A stretch of DNA of 48,524 nucleotides from NCBI GenBank assembly GCA_022446985.1, contig JAKVBD010000038.1, forward strand, positions 1-48,524, in the 5' to 3' direction. This DNA is from Lentisphaerales bacterium (lineage in GTDB: Bacteria > Verrucomicrobiota > Lentisphaeria > Lentisphaerales > Lentisphaeraceae). The position numbers and the translations under genes are program-made. Positions 7,066 to 16,691 of the stretch are shown piece after piece. Each line of letters opens with the position of its first letter. The stretch's first letter is position 1. Under the pieces are notes generated by a model, which was given only the letters and a program-made list of their open reading frames with translations, was not told where the DNA came from and ran no database searches.

Positions 7066-8457
7066 ATGAGTCTCACAACATCATTAAATACAGGTAAAAG
7101 CGCTCTTATGATGCGCCAGGCCCAGATGTCTGTGATTGGTAATAATATTGCAAATGCAGATAAGGCCGGTTACCATCGTCAGACAGCTGAGATCGTCGAA
7201 AACTACGCTTTAGATAAATACCGTTACCAGATTGGTACAGGTAGTCGCGTAGAAACAGTTGTTAGAGAATTTGATGCGGCTTTAGAAGGGAGCCTGCGGA
7301 CTGCAGTAGAACAGGAAGCTTACTATTCTGAATTAAGTAAATATATGCAAGCGACTGAAGAAATTCTCGCTATTGAAGGTCAATCTATAATGACTGATTC
7401 ATTAACAGAGTATGCTAATAGCTTACAGGATCTTTCTAATGATCCAGGTTCAGAGATTAATCGTCGTGCTTTCCTTGCCAACGCAGAAAGAGTCGCTTCG
7501 AGTTTTAATCAGCAATATAACCTCTTAACAGATTTGCGTGATCGTATAGCATCTGCTTCTGGCGGTGTATTAGAAACTAGAGTTGAAGAGTTTAACAATC
7601 TCACTCAGCAGCTCGCAGATGTTAATAGAGAAATAGTTGTTGTTGAACGCTCCTATAATAATAATCAACAAGCTGTAGAATTGCGCGATAAGCGCGATGC
7701 TGTAGCGAAAGAATTAGCAGATCTAGCTGATGTAACGATTACAGAAGAATTAGATGGTACATACACATTAGAAGTGGACTCGCAGACTGTCGTAAGTGGT
7801 GATACAAGACTGGATACACTTAATTTTAACTATGTTGCAGGTCCTCCTCCGACAGTGTCTGCTAACTGGGTTACAGCAGCGACTCCAGCTAATTTGACAT
7901 CAGGTTCAATGGTACTCGATACCTTTCAGTTTGTTCAGGCTCGTATCGTAGAGTATGAGGAATATGCTCAGGAATTTTCGGATGAAATGAACCGGATTCA
8001 CGGTTTGGGTTTTGATGCTCAAGGCCCTCCAGGAGTGGCAGGTACAGATCTTTTTGATACTGGTCTTCCAGGTACTTTTAACATGCAACTACTTATATCT
8101 GATCCGGATTTAGTCGCGGCAGCAGATAATGACCAAAATGTTGGTGATGGTGATAATGCCCTTGCTATGTGGGACGGACTTTATATTCCATTGGCAAGTA
8201 TCAATAATGATAAGTTGATTGATCGTGCGGACAGAATTGTTGACTTTGTCGCGGTTGAGAGAAATAAAGCAGAAGACTTACATCGAAGCGCTGAGAGCAG
8301 TGTTGAGCTTTTTACTAATGTTATTGCTGAAAAGTCAGGTGTCAGTGTCGACGAAGAGATGGTTCATATGCTCGAGTCCCAGAGAGCTTTTCAGGGTGCA
8401 GCCAAGTTTATAACGACTATCGATCAGCTGACGCAGACTGTAATTAATCTTATTTAA
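7066..8457 (+). CDS. flgK: Flagellar hook-associated protein 1 FlgK
   Basis: A 463-residue axial protein. The N-terminus SLTTSLNTGKSALMMRQAQ followed by VIGNNIANADKAGYHRQ is the flg_bb_rod motif as found in FlgK. A long helical region follows (residues about 60-220, including NDPGSEINRRAFLANAE). The C-terminus SGVSVDEEMVHMLESQRAF then AAKFITTIDQLTQTVINLI is the conserved D0 helix. FlgK caps the hook and joins it to FlgL and the filament. It is shorter than the enteric protein (about 550), the reduction being in the variable central domain. A weak CAGGTAA precedes ATG 7066. Its partners flgN and flgL are on either side. Confidence 0.95.
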   Translation: MSLTTSLNTGKSALMMRQAQMSVIGNNIANADKAGYHRQTAEIVENYALDKYRYQIGTGSRVETVVREFDAALEGSLRTAVEQEAYYSELSKYMQATEEILAIEGQSIMTDSLTEYANSLQDLSNDPGSEINRRAFLANAERVASSFNQQYNLLTDLRDRIASASGGVLETRVEEFNNLTQQLADVNREIVVVERSYNNNQQAVELRDKRDAVAKELADLADVTITEELDGTYTLEVDSQTVVSGDTRLDTLNFNYVAGPPPTVSANWVTAATPANLTSGSMVLDTFQFVQARIVEYEEYAQEFSDEMNRIHGLGFDAQGPPGVAGTDLFDTGLPGTFNMQLLISDPDLVAAADNDQNVGDGDNALAMWDGLYIPLASINNDKLIDRADRIVDFVAVERNKAEDLHRSAESSVELFTNVIAEKSGVSVDEEMVHMLESQRAFQGAAKFITTIDQLTQTVINLI

Positions 8458-8471
8458 ACAGGAGCATGAAA

Positions 8472-8624
8472 ATGAATAGCACAGTCTCATCGTTTAAGAA
8501 AAAAGGTGAACGCAAAAGTTCCATCTCAACTAGTTTTAGAAGACTTAATTCCAGTTTAGGTGAGTACCTCATCGCCATAAAAGCGTTAAATACTACCGTG
8601 GAAGGTAGTAACAAACCGAGGTAG
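8472..8624 (+). CDS. Small basic Ser-rich protein between flgK and the nucleotidyltransferase
   Basis: A 50-codon ORF beginning MNSTVSSFKKKGERKSS and ending VEGSNKPR, with TAG at 8622-8624. AGGAG at 8460-8464 is 7 bases from ATG 8472 and only 1 base from an in-frame ATG at 8466, so 8472 is the likelier start. The peptide is basic and rich in Ser, with a short hydrophobic-helical part (SLGEYLIAIKALN). I do not recognise it. The strong ribosome binding site, the tight fit between flgK (14 bp) and the next gene (5 bp), and the operon context argue that it is translated. It does not resemble CsrA or FliW, which often occur at this position in other genomes. Confidence 0.5.
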   Translation: MNSTVSSFKKKGERKSSISTSFRRLNSSLGEYLIAIKALNTTVEGSNKPR

Positions 8625-8629
8625 TCATT

Positions 8630-9745
8630 ATGGGTGGTAATCTGCATGGCGAAAAACTTCAGGCGGCTTTGATCGCTCCTGATACTCCAATTAGTCAAGC
8701 GGTAAAACACATGGATGCAGAAGCTGCACTCGTTATTGACCAAAAGGGTAAACTCTGTGGTATGATTACCGATGGTGATATAAGACGTTCATTTCTTGCT
8801 GGCTCAGCACTTGATGCGCCTGTGAGTGATATAATGACTTTAAATCCTGTAACAGTCAAGCAGGGAACCGCACAAATGGCGATAATGGCACTAATGATGC
8901 AAAAGAAAATCAGGCATTTGCCAGTTATTGATAAAGCCGGAAAACCAGTTGCACTAGAATTGTTAAAGAATCAATTGGAAGATTTCGAACCAGCTGGTGC
9001 TGTCGTTATGGCCGGTGGAAAAGGTACAAGACTTCACCCTCTGACAGCCAACACTCCCAAGCCATTGTTAAAAGTCGGCGAACAAACAATTTTAGACAAT
9101 ATCCTTCATAATCTCGAAGGCAATGGAATACAAGATGTTGTTCTTGCTGTTAATCATTTTGCCGAACAGATAGTTGATCATGTAGGAGATGGCAGTAAAC
9201 ACAATTTATCAGTTAACTATGTTCAAGAAGAACAAGCTCTTGGTACAGCAGGTGGATTAACACTTATGAATAGTAAGCCTGAAAGCAGCTTTTTAGTGAT
9301 GAATGGTGACTTGATGACTGATCTTGATTACCGTTCACTTGTAAAGTTTCATCGCGAAAGCAATTGCTGTATGACTGTCTGTGTGAGACGTCACAGTATT
9401 AAAATCCCTTATGGCGTTATCGAAATGGCACAGGATAACTTGACTATAAATCAGGTAGTTGAAAAACCGGATCATGAGTTTTTAGTCAATGCTGGAATTT
9501 ATATGCTTGAGCCTGAAATGGTTGAGTTGATTCCTGAAGGTGAATTTTTTGATATGGTTCAACTCATGAATGCCGCATTGGCGAAAGACTGGAATGTTGG
9601 AGCCTTTCCGGTGATTGAGTACTGGAAGGATATTGGCCAGCACGATCAGTTTAAAGAAGCTAAGAGTGATACGAAAAGAAAGAACACAACGAAGTATGGA
9701 GCGTTCACAGTTCCTGCAGACTTCTTAGTGACGGAGGCAGTATAA
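8630..9745 (+). CDS. CBS-domain sugar nucleotidyltransferase, PtmE-like, inside the flagellar operon
   Basis: A 371-residue two-part protein. Residues about 15-118 are a CBS pair (MITDGDIRRSFLAG, VSDIMTLNPVTV, KIRHLPVID). Residues about 122-350 are an NTP_transferase domain with the signature GGKGTRLHPLTANTPKPLLKVG at about 129-150, the metal/nucleotide site VMNGDLMTDLD, VNAGIYMLEPE and a terminal YWKDIGQHDQF. The same layout occurs in PtmE of Campylobacter, the glucosamine-1-phosphate guanylyltransferase of the legionaminic acid route used to glycosylate flagellin. Other CBS-NTP_transferases make GDP-heptose or GDP-mannose, so the substrate is uncertain. Location between flgK and flgL with only 5 bp and 1 bp gaps ties it to the flagellum. 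GAGGTAG lies just upstream of ATG 8630. Confidence 0.85.
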   Translation: MGGNLHGEKLQAALIAPDTPISQAVKHMDAEAALVIDQKGKLCGMITDGDIRRSFLAGSALDAPVSDIMTLNPVTVKQGTAQMAIMALMMQKKIRHLPVIDKAGKPVALELLKNQLEDFEPAGAVVMAGGKGTRLHPLTANTPKPLLKVGEQTILDNILHNLEGNGIQDVVLAVNHFAEQIVDHVGDGSKHNLSVNYVQEEQALGTAGGLTLMNSKPESSFLVMNGDLMTDLDYRSLVKFHRESNCCMTVCVRRHSIKIPYGVIEMAQDNLTINQVVEKPDHEFLVNAGIYMLEPEMVELIPEGEFFDMVQLMNAALAKDWNVGAFPVIEYWKDIGQHDQFKEAKSDTKRKNTTKYGAFTVPADFLVTEAV

Positions 9746-9746
9746 A

Positions 9747-10673
9747 ATGATACGCGTACCTACATCTTCTTCATATAATATGCTACAGGAAAGGTTGGCT
9801 GAAACTCAATTGGCTTATCAAAAGAAGCAGATAGAGATTTCAACCGGTAAGCTGTACATGAATCGCTCTGAAGATCCGAGTACAGGTTCGGAAGTGTCGT
9901 TAATTGAACGTCAACAGAAAGATACTCAACAGTTTCAGGAAAATGTACGAGATGCCGGTAGCTGGGTCACAACGACAGCTGCTAAAACTCAGGAAGTCGT
10001 AGAACTTCTTCAACATGCCAGTGAATTAATTACTCAAGCGAATAATGGTACACACGATAATATTCACCGTCAGGATATTGGTGAAGAACTGGATATCTTG
10101 ATTGAACGTCTATTTACAGTAAGTGAATCCAAGTTTGGCAGTTTACATATTTTCAGTGGTACAAAGACTGATACAGCACCATATGCAGAAACACGTGATG
10201 CAGATGGTAGAATTACTGTAGTTACATCTACTCTGGATCCATTGACTACAGAGAGGAAGAAAACTCAAATCGACGAGACAAATGTCATAGAGTATGGTCA
10301 GATTGCAAATGGTGATGATGGTTTGTTTGAAGCTACAACATCAGGAGTGAACTTATTTGAAAACCTCATAAATATGAGAGATGACCTTCTTTTAGGAGAT
10401 GTGCCGGATACAACAGATATGGGGAATTTAGAGAATAACCTGGATCACGTTATCGGTCACTTTACTCAAGATGGAGTCCAGCAGCAATGGCTGGAGTCAC
10501 AGAGTAAATCTTTGAGGAATAGTGAAACTGTACAGGTTCAACAGTTAGAAACATTGCAGGCCGCCGATTTGGCAGCCTCTATGACTGACTTATCTCAGCT
10601 TCAGACAACTCTACAGGCCACGATGCAGATGGTCAGTAGAGTCAATCAGCTAAGCATTATGCAGTATATTTAA
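9747..10673 (+). CDS. flgL: Flagellar hook-associated protein 3 FlgL
   Basis: A 308-residue protein with flagellin-like ends. The N-terminus MIRVPTSSSYNMLQERLAE then ISTGKLYMNRSEDPSTG resembles flagellin's N-terminal coil with the R-x-DP turn. The C-terminus AADLAASMTDLSQLQTTLQA followed by QMVSRVNQLSIMQYI is the matching D0 helix. The GSLHIFSGTKTDTAPY block is typical of FlgL. FlgL joins FlgK to the filament. The gene starts 1 bp after the nucleotidyltransferase stop with a GGAGG upstream, and ends the flagellar operon. Its stop codon directly abuts the stop of convergent carB, leaving no space for a terminator. Confidence 0.95.
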   Translation: MIRVPTSSSYNMLQERLAETQLAYQKKQIEISTGKLYMNRSEDPSTGSEVSLIERQQKDTQQFQENVRDAGSWVTTTAAKTQEVVELLQHASELITQANNGTHDNIHRQDIGEELDILIERLFTVSESKFGSLHIFSGTKTDTAPYAETRDADGRITVVTSTLDPLTTERKKTQIDETNVIEYGQIANGDDGLFEATTSGVNLFENLINMRDDLLLGDVPDTTDMGNLENNLDHVIGHFTQDGVQQQWLESQSKSLRNSETVQVQQLETLQAADLAASMTDLSQLQTTLQATMQMVSRVNQLSIMQYI

Positions 10674-13600
10674 TTAGCCGTTGGTCTTAGCATTGTAACT
10701 CTGAATAGAGTTAACACCGACTTCTTTGCCTGAGGCGATTTGCTTAAGGCCAGAAACAGCAGCTTTAAGACCAGGGATAGTCGTAGTGACTGGTATACCG
10801 TGGATAGTAGCAGCAGCACGCATAGCGATCTCATTCTTTCTTGGTTGTGCACCTGAAGGAGTATTTATTATCCAGCCAACTTGTTTTTCCTTGATCAGAT
10901 CAAGTGTATTAGGAGAGCCTTCATTTATCTTAAAGAGGGCTTTAGCTTTAATGCCATTTTCGTACAGGAAAGTAGCGGTGCCTTGTGTCGCGTAAATTTC
11001 GTAACCTAATTCATCAAGAGCTTTAAGTTCAGGAAGAACTTTTTCTTTGTCTCTGGACATAAGGGAAACCATAATTGGACCAGATTTAGGAATGCTGTTT
11101 TTCGCACCATCCTGTGCCTTAAGGAAGGCAAGGCCTGGAGTCTCAGCAATACCCATGCATTCACCAGTAGACTTCATTTCTGGACTCAAGATTATATCAA
11201 GACCAGGGAAACGAACGAATGGAAATACAGCTTCCTTAACAGAGTAGTGCTCTGGGATGATTTCTTCAGTAAAACCAAGCTCCGTTAGAGTTTGACCCGC
11301 TTGCACAAGTGAAGCGTATTTAGCAAGAGACTTACCAATTGCTTTACTAAGGAATGGAATAGTTGTTGAAGCACGAGGGTTAACTTCGATGATATAAACT
11401 TCATCATTTTGAACCGCGAACTGAACATTCATAAGACCACAAACGTCTAGTTCTTTGGCAAGAGCGTGAGTATGTTTACGAATTGTATCCAAAGCTTTGT
11501 CAGAAAGTGTAACAGTTGGAATAATACAAGCACTGTCACCAGAGTGGACACCTGCAGCTTCAACGTGCTCCATGATTGAACCGATTACTGAGATTTCACG
11601 GTCAGCAATACAGTCAACATCAACTTCTGTTGCGTTATCAAGGAATTTATCGACAAGAATTGGACGGTCATCTGTAACTTCAACAGCTTCGTTCATGTAC
11701 TTAGTCAGTTCTGCATCATCATAAACGATAGCCATCGCTCGACCACCAAGAACGAATGAAGGGCGAACTAAAACCGGGTAACCAATCTCATTGGCGATTG
11801 TCAGAGCACCTTCAGTGTCTCTGGCAATACCATTAGCCGGCTGCTTAATGTCCAGTTTCTTAATGAGTGCCTGGAAGAAATCTCTATCTTCTGCAGCTTC
11901 AATACTTTCTGGTGAAGTACCGATGATGTTAACGCCATTTGCTTTGAGGTCTTTTGCCAGATTAAGTGGAGTCTGACCACCAAACTGAACGATAGCACCA
12001 TCACATTTTTCGCGCTTATAAATGTGCAAAACATCTTCAAGAGTTAGAGGCTCAAAGAAAAGTTTATCACTTGTGTCGTAGTCAGTACTTACAGTTTCAG
12101 GGTTAGAGTTAACCATGATTGTTTTGTAACCGGCTTTGCGGAGTGCGAAAGAAGCATGAACACAGCAGTAGTCGAACTCAATACCTTGACCAATACGGTT
12201 AGGACCACCACCAATAATCATGACAGTTTTCTCGTTTTCGTATGGACGAGACTCGTCAACTTCACTATACGTTGAGTAATAGTAAGGAGTGAATGCTTCA
12301 AACTCTGCGGCACAGGTGTCTACAAGGCTGTAAGTAGGAAGCAGTTCAATCTCAAATCTTGCAGCTCTGACTTCATCTTCAGTTGATCCTAAGATGTAAG
12401 CGATCTGTTTATCTGAGTAACCAAATTCTTTTGCCTGGCGGAACAGAGCTTGATCTGCTTTAAGGCCTACAATAGAACCTGCAGACTTAATTTCATCTTC
12501 GTAAGCGACAAGTTCTTCAAGGTGACGAAGGAACCAGTAATCAATTTTACATGTATCGTAAAGTTTCTCAACAGACCAACCACGCTTAAATGCTTCTCTT
12601 ACGTAAAAAACACGGCGAGAGTTCGGAACGCGGATTTTTTCTTCCAGTTCTTCATCTGTGCTGTTCTCGTAATCTTTATCTTTGCCATCTGCACCGAAAC
12701 CGAAGCGACCCATTTCCATAGAACGAAGAGCTTTCTGGAATGATTGCTTGAAAGTTTTACCGATACTCATGACTTCACCCACAGACTTCATCTGAGTCGT
12801 TAGTATATCTTCAGAACCGCTGAACTTTTCGAAAGTAAATCTTGGAATCTTAGTAACAACGTAGTCGATTGAAGGTTCGAAACAAGCTGGAGTTTCTTTA
12901 GTGATGTCGTTCTTCAGTTCGTCAAGGGTGTAACCAACAGCCAGTTTTGCAGCGATCTTGGCAATTGGGAAACCAGTAGCTTTAGAGGCAAGAGCACTTG
13001 AACGGGAAACACGCGGGTTCATCTCGATGATGATGATGCGACCATTTTCAGGGTTGATTGCCCACTGAACGTTTGAACCACCACACTCAACACCAATCTC
13101 ACGCATAACGTCAATTGAGCCATCACGCATAATCTGGTATTCACGGTCAGTAAGAGTTTGTGCCGGAGCAACAGTAATCGAGTAACCAGTGTGAACCCAA
13201 TAGGATCAAAGTTTTCAATAGAACAGATAATAACGCAGAAGTCAGCTTTGTCGCGAACAACTTCCATTTCGTACTCTTTCCAGCCCAGGATTGATTCGTC
13301 GATCAAGATTTCAGTAGTAGGGGAGTAGTCTAGGCCACGCTGACAGATTTCTTCAAATTCTTCTTCGCAATATGCAATGCCACCTCCAGTACCACCAAGA
13401 GTAAAACTTGGACGGATAATCAGTGGGAAAGAACCAATTGCTTCTTTGACTTTGTGAGCTTCTTCCAGACTATGGGCAACATCGCACTGAGGCATGTCGA
13501 GACCAATCTTGAGCATTGCTTTACGGAAACGATCGCGGTCTTCTGCTTTGTCAATTACGTCCGGATCTGCGCCCAGCATAGTGACGTTGTATTTCTCGAG

Positions 13601-13921
13601 AATACCTTCTTCATGAAGATTAATTGCACAGTTAAGAGCAGTTTGACCACCAAGTGTAGGTAGAAGTGCATCAGGTCTCTCTTTAGCAATGATTTTCTCA
13701 AGGTATTCTGTAGTTAGCGGCTCAATGTAAGTGAAGTCCGAAAATTCAGGATCCGTCATGATAGTTGCAGGATTTGAATTGACCAATACTACTTCGTAGC
13801 CTTCTTCGCGAAGAGCCTTACAAGCTTGTGTGCCGGAATAGTCAAATTCGCAAGCCTGACCAATGATGATTGGGCCGGAACCTAGTAGAAGAATTTTTTT
13901 TACGTCTGTTCTTTTGGGCAT
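10674..13921 (-). pseudogene. carB: Carbamoyl phosphate synthase large subunit CarB, split by a single-base frameshift
   Basis: CarB makes carbamoyl phosphate from bicarbonate, ATP and glutamine-derived ammonia for arginine and pyrimidine synthesis. The N-terminal frame from ATG 13921 has [20 protein letters not shown] and ATP-grasp motifs to ENFDPIG, then goes out of phase at the CCC at 13196-13198. The other frame resumes immediately with [20 protein letters not shown] and continues to 10674, including the second half [18 protein letters not shown] and the MGS-like allosteric domain. Joined, it is 1082 residues, a normal CarB length (E. coli 1073). One extra G on the minus strand restores everything, so a base-call error is likely. 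carA is not adjacent. The 294 bp upstream gap shared with the thioesterase gene holds no recognised gene. Confidence 0.95.
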
Positions 13922-14215
13922 ATTATATAAAATCTTAAGTTTAAAAACGTTCTGATATTGCCTGATATCTGCTCCCCATAAGAGCAGTCCAAAAATTCAC
14001 ACAATAAAATGGATAAACTGTCTTTTACAATGTGCCTTTCTCAGCTTTTGGACAGAAAGTTTAACTTCTTGTTTGAGGTGTGAAAATCTAGGCTCAAATG
14101 GTGAATGGCTTTAAGATCTTAATGCAAAATTTACATTGTAACTTCGTAAAAAGGTTTGCAAGAAACCCTAGATGTATCTTACTTAGTAGTGAATTTATAA
14201 GATGAGTGAAAAAAT

Positions 14216-14680
14216 ATGGCTTTTGAGCACAAGATACAGAAGAAGGTTGAATTCTCCCACACAGACATGGCGGGGATCATGCACTTTTCTAATTTTTTCA
14301 GATTTATGGAAGCGGTTGAACATGATTTTTTTAGAAGCTTTGACAAAAGTATTGTTGGAACAAGAGACGATGCGGGTAACCATTTAGGTTGGCCCAGGGT
14401 AAATTGTGAATGCAAATTCTTTTACCCACTTAGATTTGAAGAAGAAATAGACCTTCACCTTGTAGTTCGTGAAATGCGAAGCAGTTCCATTCGATATGAA
14501 GTTATTTTCAGCCGGATGGTTGAGGATGAGTATAGAGAATTGGCAAGGGGCGGAATAACGATTGTTCATGTTGGCGTAGATCCAGAAACTGGCCAGATGA
14601 AAGCCCGTGAATTGCCAGCTTGGGTTCAAGAATCAATTTCTGTTGCTCCAGATGGCTATAAGGTTAAGAAAAATGAATAG
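14216..14680 (+). CDS. Acyl-CoA thioesterase, 4HBT/YbgC-like hotdog fold
   Basis: A 154-residue single hotdog-domain protein. Residues 11-30 (VEFSHTDMAGIMHFSNFFRF) contain the 4HBT signature with the catalytic Asp at position 17, followed by MEAVEHDFFRS helix residues. The central strand region RFEEEIDLHLVVREMRSSSIRYEV is typical of the fold. These enzymes hydrolyse acyl-CoA thioesters in the cytoplasm; the acyl group cannot be told from sequence. The start ATG 14216 is chosen because the fold begins immediately after it, but there is only a weak AG-rich region upstream. The next gene overlaps its end by 8 bp, suggesting translational coupling with a lipoprotein. Confidence 0.85.
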   Translation: MAFEHKIQKKVEFSHTDMAGIMHFSNFFRFMEAVEHDFFRSFDKSIVGTRDDAGNHLGWPRVNCECKFFYPLRFEEEIDLHLVVREMRSSSIRYEVIFSRMVEDEYRELARGGITIVHVGVDPETGQMKARELPAWVQESISVAPDGYKVKKNE

Positions 14681-15209
14681 GTCGCTTTTTTCAGGTATTT
14701 TTAGTTTATTTTTATTTTCTTGCTCAGTACTCGAAGAGAAGGTTATTTTTGAATATCCAGGAGATCGTTTCTCCAGATCTTTGGCTACTGCAAAATGCAT
14801 GAAACAAGGTAGTGGACTATATAGATATGACATGGGGCGCAATGGAGAGATTCTTTTAGATGTCAGTTCAAAAAATGCCAGCATTATCGATGGACGCAAA
14901 GGGAATACAGAAAAAGAATCTCTGGGTAACTTCCATTATTATGGTAAGGTAGATCCAAGCCTCAGGTATTTTATTCGCGAAACTATGACGGTTCAAGAGT
15001 TGAAGCGTTTGTTGGGGGCAGAGCATGAAAAATGGGGCGGAGTTGCATCGCCTATGTTGGTATGGCCAATGGTGGATGAGCGCTACCTGGCTATTTTGCC
15101 GTCAGCTCTCGAAATGCCGGAGGGCATGAATAGTTACAACGTTTTAGACAAGTACAAGCGCCTTTATCGCAATGTTCGTTTATTGAAGCTTGGCGAAGCT
15201 GCGCAGTAA
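14673..15209 (+). CDS. Lipoprotein of unknown function
   Basis: A 178-residue protein starting MNRSLFSGIFSLFLFSCS. The hydrophobic stretch ends in a lipobox-like LFSC, so Cys17 is predicted to be lipid-modified after signal peptidase II cleavage. The mature part has about 160 residues with FEYPGDRFSRSLATAKCMKQG, two further regions of alternating hydrophobics and a C-terminal YKRLYRNVRLLKLGE. I do not recognise a domain. The frame extends upstream to 14607 inside the thioesterase gene, but the signal peptide fixes the start at 14673. It overlaps the thioesterase by 8 bp. The 3' end abuts the convergent kinase gene (stop to stop). Confidence 0.75.
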   Translation: MNRSLFSGIFSLFLFSCSVLEEKVIFEYPGDRFSRSLATAKCMKQGSGLYRYDMGRNGEILLDVSSKNASIIDGRKGNTEKESLGNFHYYGKVDPSLRYFIRETMTVQELKRLLGAEHEKWGGVASPMLVWPMVDERYLAILPSALEMPEGMNSYNVLDKYKRLYRNVRLLKLGEAAQ

Positions 15210-16661
15210 TTATAGGTACATTGATAGCTCTGCTTGTTGAAATTTTTCTTCAAATAGAGCTTTGGTGTCTGGTGAGTTTTGCCAATTTGCCATCCAGCGC
15301 TTTAAATCTTTCTTGAAGTATTTTATAAAGCGTTCTTTATCTTTATGTTCTTTCATGGCATCCAAATCAATAATAAAGATCTTGTCGTTTGAAATGATGA
15401 AGTTGGTTGCTTTACAATCACCATGAGAGATTTGGCATTTTTCAAAAACCTTAAAGATTTCTACCATTTGGTCAGCCAATTTTACATCCGCATTTTTTAA
15501 AAAATACTCTAGAGCATCTGGTCCGTCACACTTTTCTGTGATGATATAAGCTTGTTTCAGTGCTGGCCCAATTTTATTTTCGATAAGAGCTACAGGTGTT
15601 GGAGTATTGAGACCATAGTTCATTAACCTAAAGCCATTCTCCCATGAAATAGCTGACCTGGACTTTCGAAAACGCCTTGCAAATGTTTTGAAGTTTTTGT
15701 TGAAATTGTTGCGTTTGATAACGACTTCAAGCTCACCTATTTTGTTCAAAGCGACACTTGCCGTGTTGCCATTTTTTAAGAGTAAAGAAGGATCTTGAGG
15801 AAATAGGCGTTCGGGATTTTTTGAGGCTTGCTCAAGTTCTGGTGAATTGAGAGAGTTTTTTAGCCATCGCAATTGTCCAGAACTTTTTAGATGGGAAATT
15901 TCAGTGCACTGTCGAAAGACTTTTTTTAAGTACTTTTGGCAACGCTTTGCACGGGCATTGAAAACTTTTTTTTCTAAACTGTCGCAGAATTTTTTAGGAC
16001 CTTCATAAGCATTCATTAGTAAGTGATGGTCCTTCACAGGAAATTGAGCCATAAGTAGGGCGATGTTCGCCAATTTACCGTCTTCTGATTCTAGCTTTTG
16101 AAGAGCATCTCCATCCAGACTGTAAATTTCACCATTAGAAACCATGAAATTCCCTGGGTGAAGGTCTGTTTGTATAAAGCCGGCGTTATGGTGGGATAAT
16201 ACTGCATCCAATAACAGCTTTAGTGCGTTGCTTTTTTGTTGAGATTCTTCATAAAAAACATCAAAAGATGTAGCGTCTTGAATCGCTTTGGTGATTAGTG
16301 CCCAAGAACCATCTTTTATCTTTTCTTTCTGGATTTGTGAGAGTTTTCCGGACCACAGAAGGTCGGGAGTTAAAACATCATGCTCTTGAAAAAGTTTTAT
16401 ACCATCAAGCTCTCTTTGAAAGTGACGCTGTGAGGAAGAAGGGTGTTCGAAGATTTTGATAAAGACTTCTTGAGAGTTCCAAATACCTTTAAAAACCCGA
16501 CGTTTTCCAGGAACTTCACGCACACAGGCCTTTAGTTCTAGCTCAAAAGATTCTATAATGGTTTTCGATGTCAATGAATTCTCCGTATTTCGCTTAATAA
16601 TCGACTGCATTGATTGATTTGCAAGCTTGGATTGTTGGACAAAGGGGCTATTTGCTGACAT
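15210..16661 (-). CDS. Tandem WaaP/Kdo-kinase-like protein with two kinase domains
   Basis: A 483-residue cytoplasmic protein with two kinase-like halves. First half: probable ATP-binding Lys in EVFIKIFE (about K69), catalytic loop FIQTDLHPGNFMV (D166, N171) and metal site YSLDGDAL (D183). Second half: EVVIKRNN (about K316), catalytic loop ISHGDCKATNFII (D415, N420) and FIIDLDAM (D432). These are the motifs of the lipopolysaccharide kinase (WaaP/KdkA/RIO-like) superfamily, whose members phosphorylate sugars of lipid A-core. Both halves keep the catalytic Asp, Asn and metal Asp. A tandem arrangement is unusual. The start lies only 30 bp from the divergent permease start and has no clear Shine-Dalgarno, so a downstream ATG at 16610 is possible. 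The substrate is unknown. Confidence 0.75.
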   Translation of the reverse strand: MSANSPFVQQSKLANQSMQSIIKRNTENSLTSKTIIESFELELKACVREVPGKRRVFKGIWNSQEVFIKIFEHPSSSQRHFQRELDGIKLFQEHDVLTPDLLWSGKLSQIQKEKIKDGSWALITKAIQDATSFDVFYEESQQKSNALKLLLDAVLSHHNAGFIQTDLHPGNFMVSNGEIYSLDGDALQKLESEDGKLANIALLMAQFPVKDHHLLMNAYEGPKKFCDSLEKKVFNARAKRCQKYLKKVFRQCTEISHLKSSGQLRWLKNSLNSPELEQASKNPERLFPQDPSLLLKNGNTASVALNKIGELEVVIKRNNFNKNFKTFARRFRKSRSAISWENGFRLMNYGLNTPTPVALIENKIGPALKQAYIITEKCDGPDALEYFLKNADVKLADQMVEIFKVFEKCQISHGDCKATNFIISNDKIFIIDLDAMKEHKDKERFIKYFKKDLKRWMANWQNSPDTKALFEEKFQQAELSMYL

Positions 16662-16691
16662 TATAAATGTTGTAACAATCAGGAAGGTAGT

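Noticed and set aside
10726..12743. Several plus-strand ORFs of 60-97 residues inside carB
   Set aside because: They lie antisense to a highly conserved enzyme and have no family motifs or ribosome binding sites.
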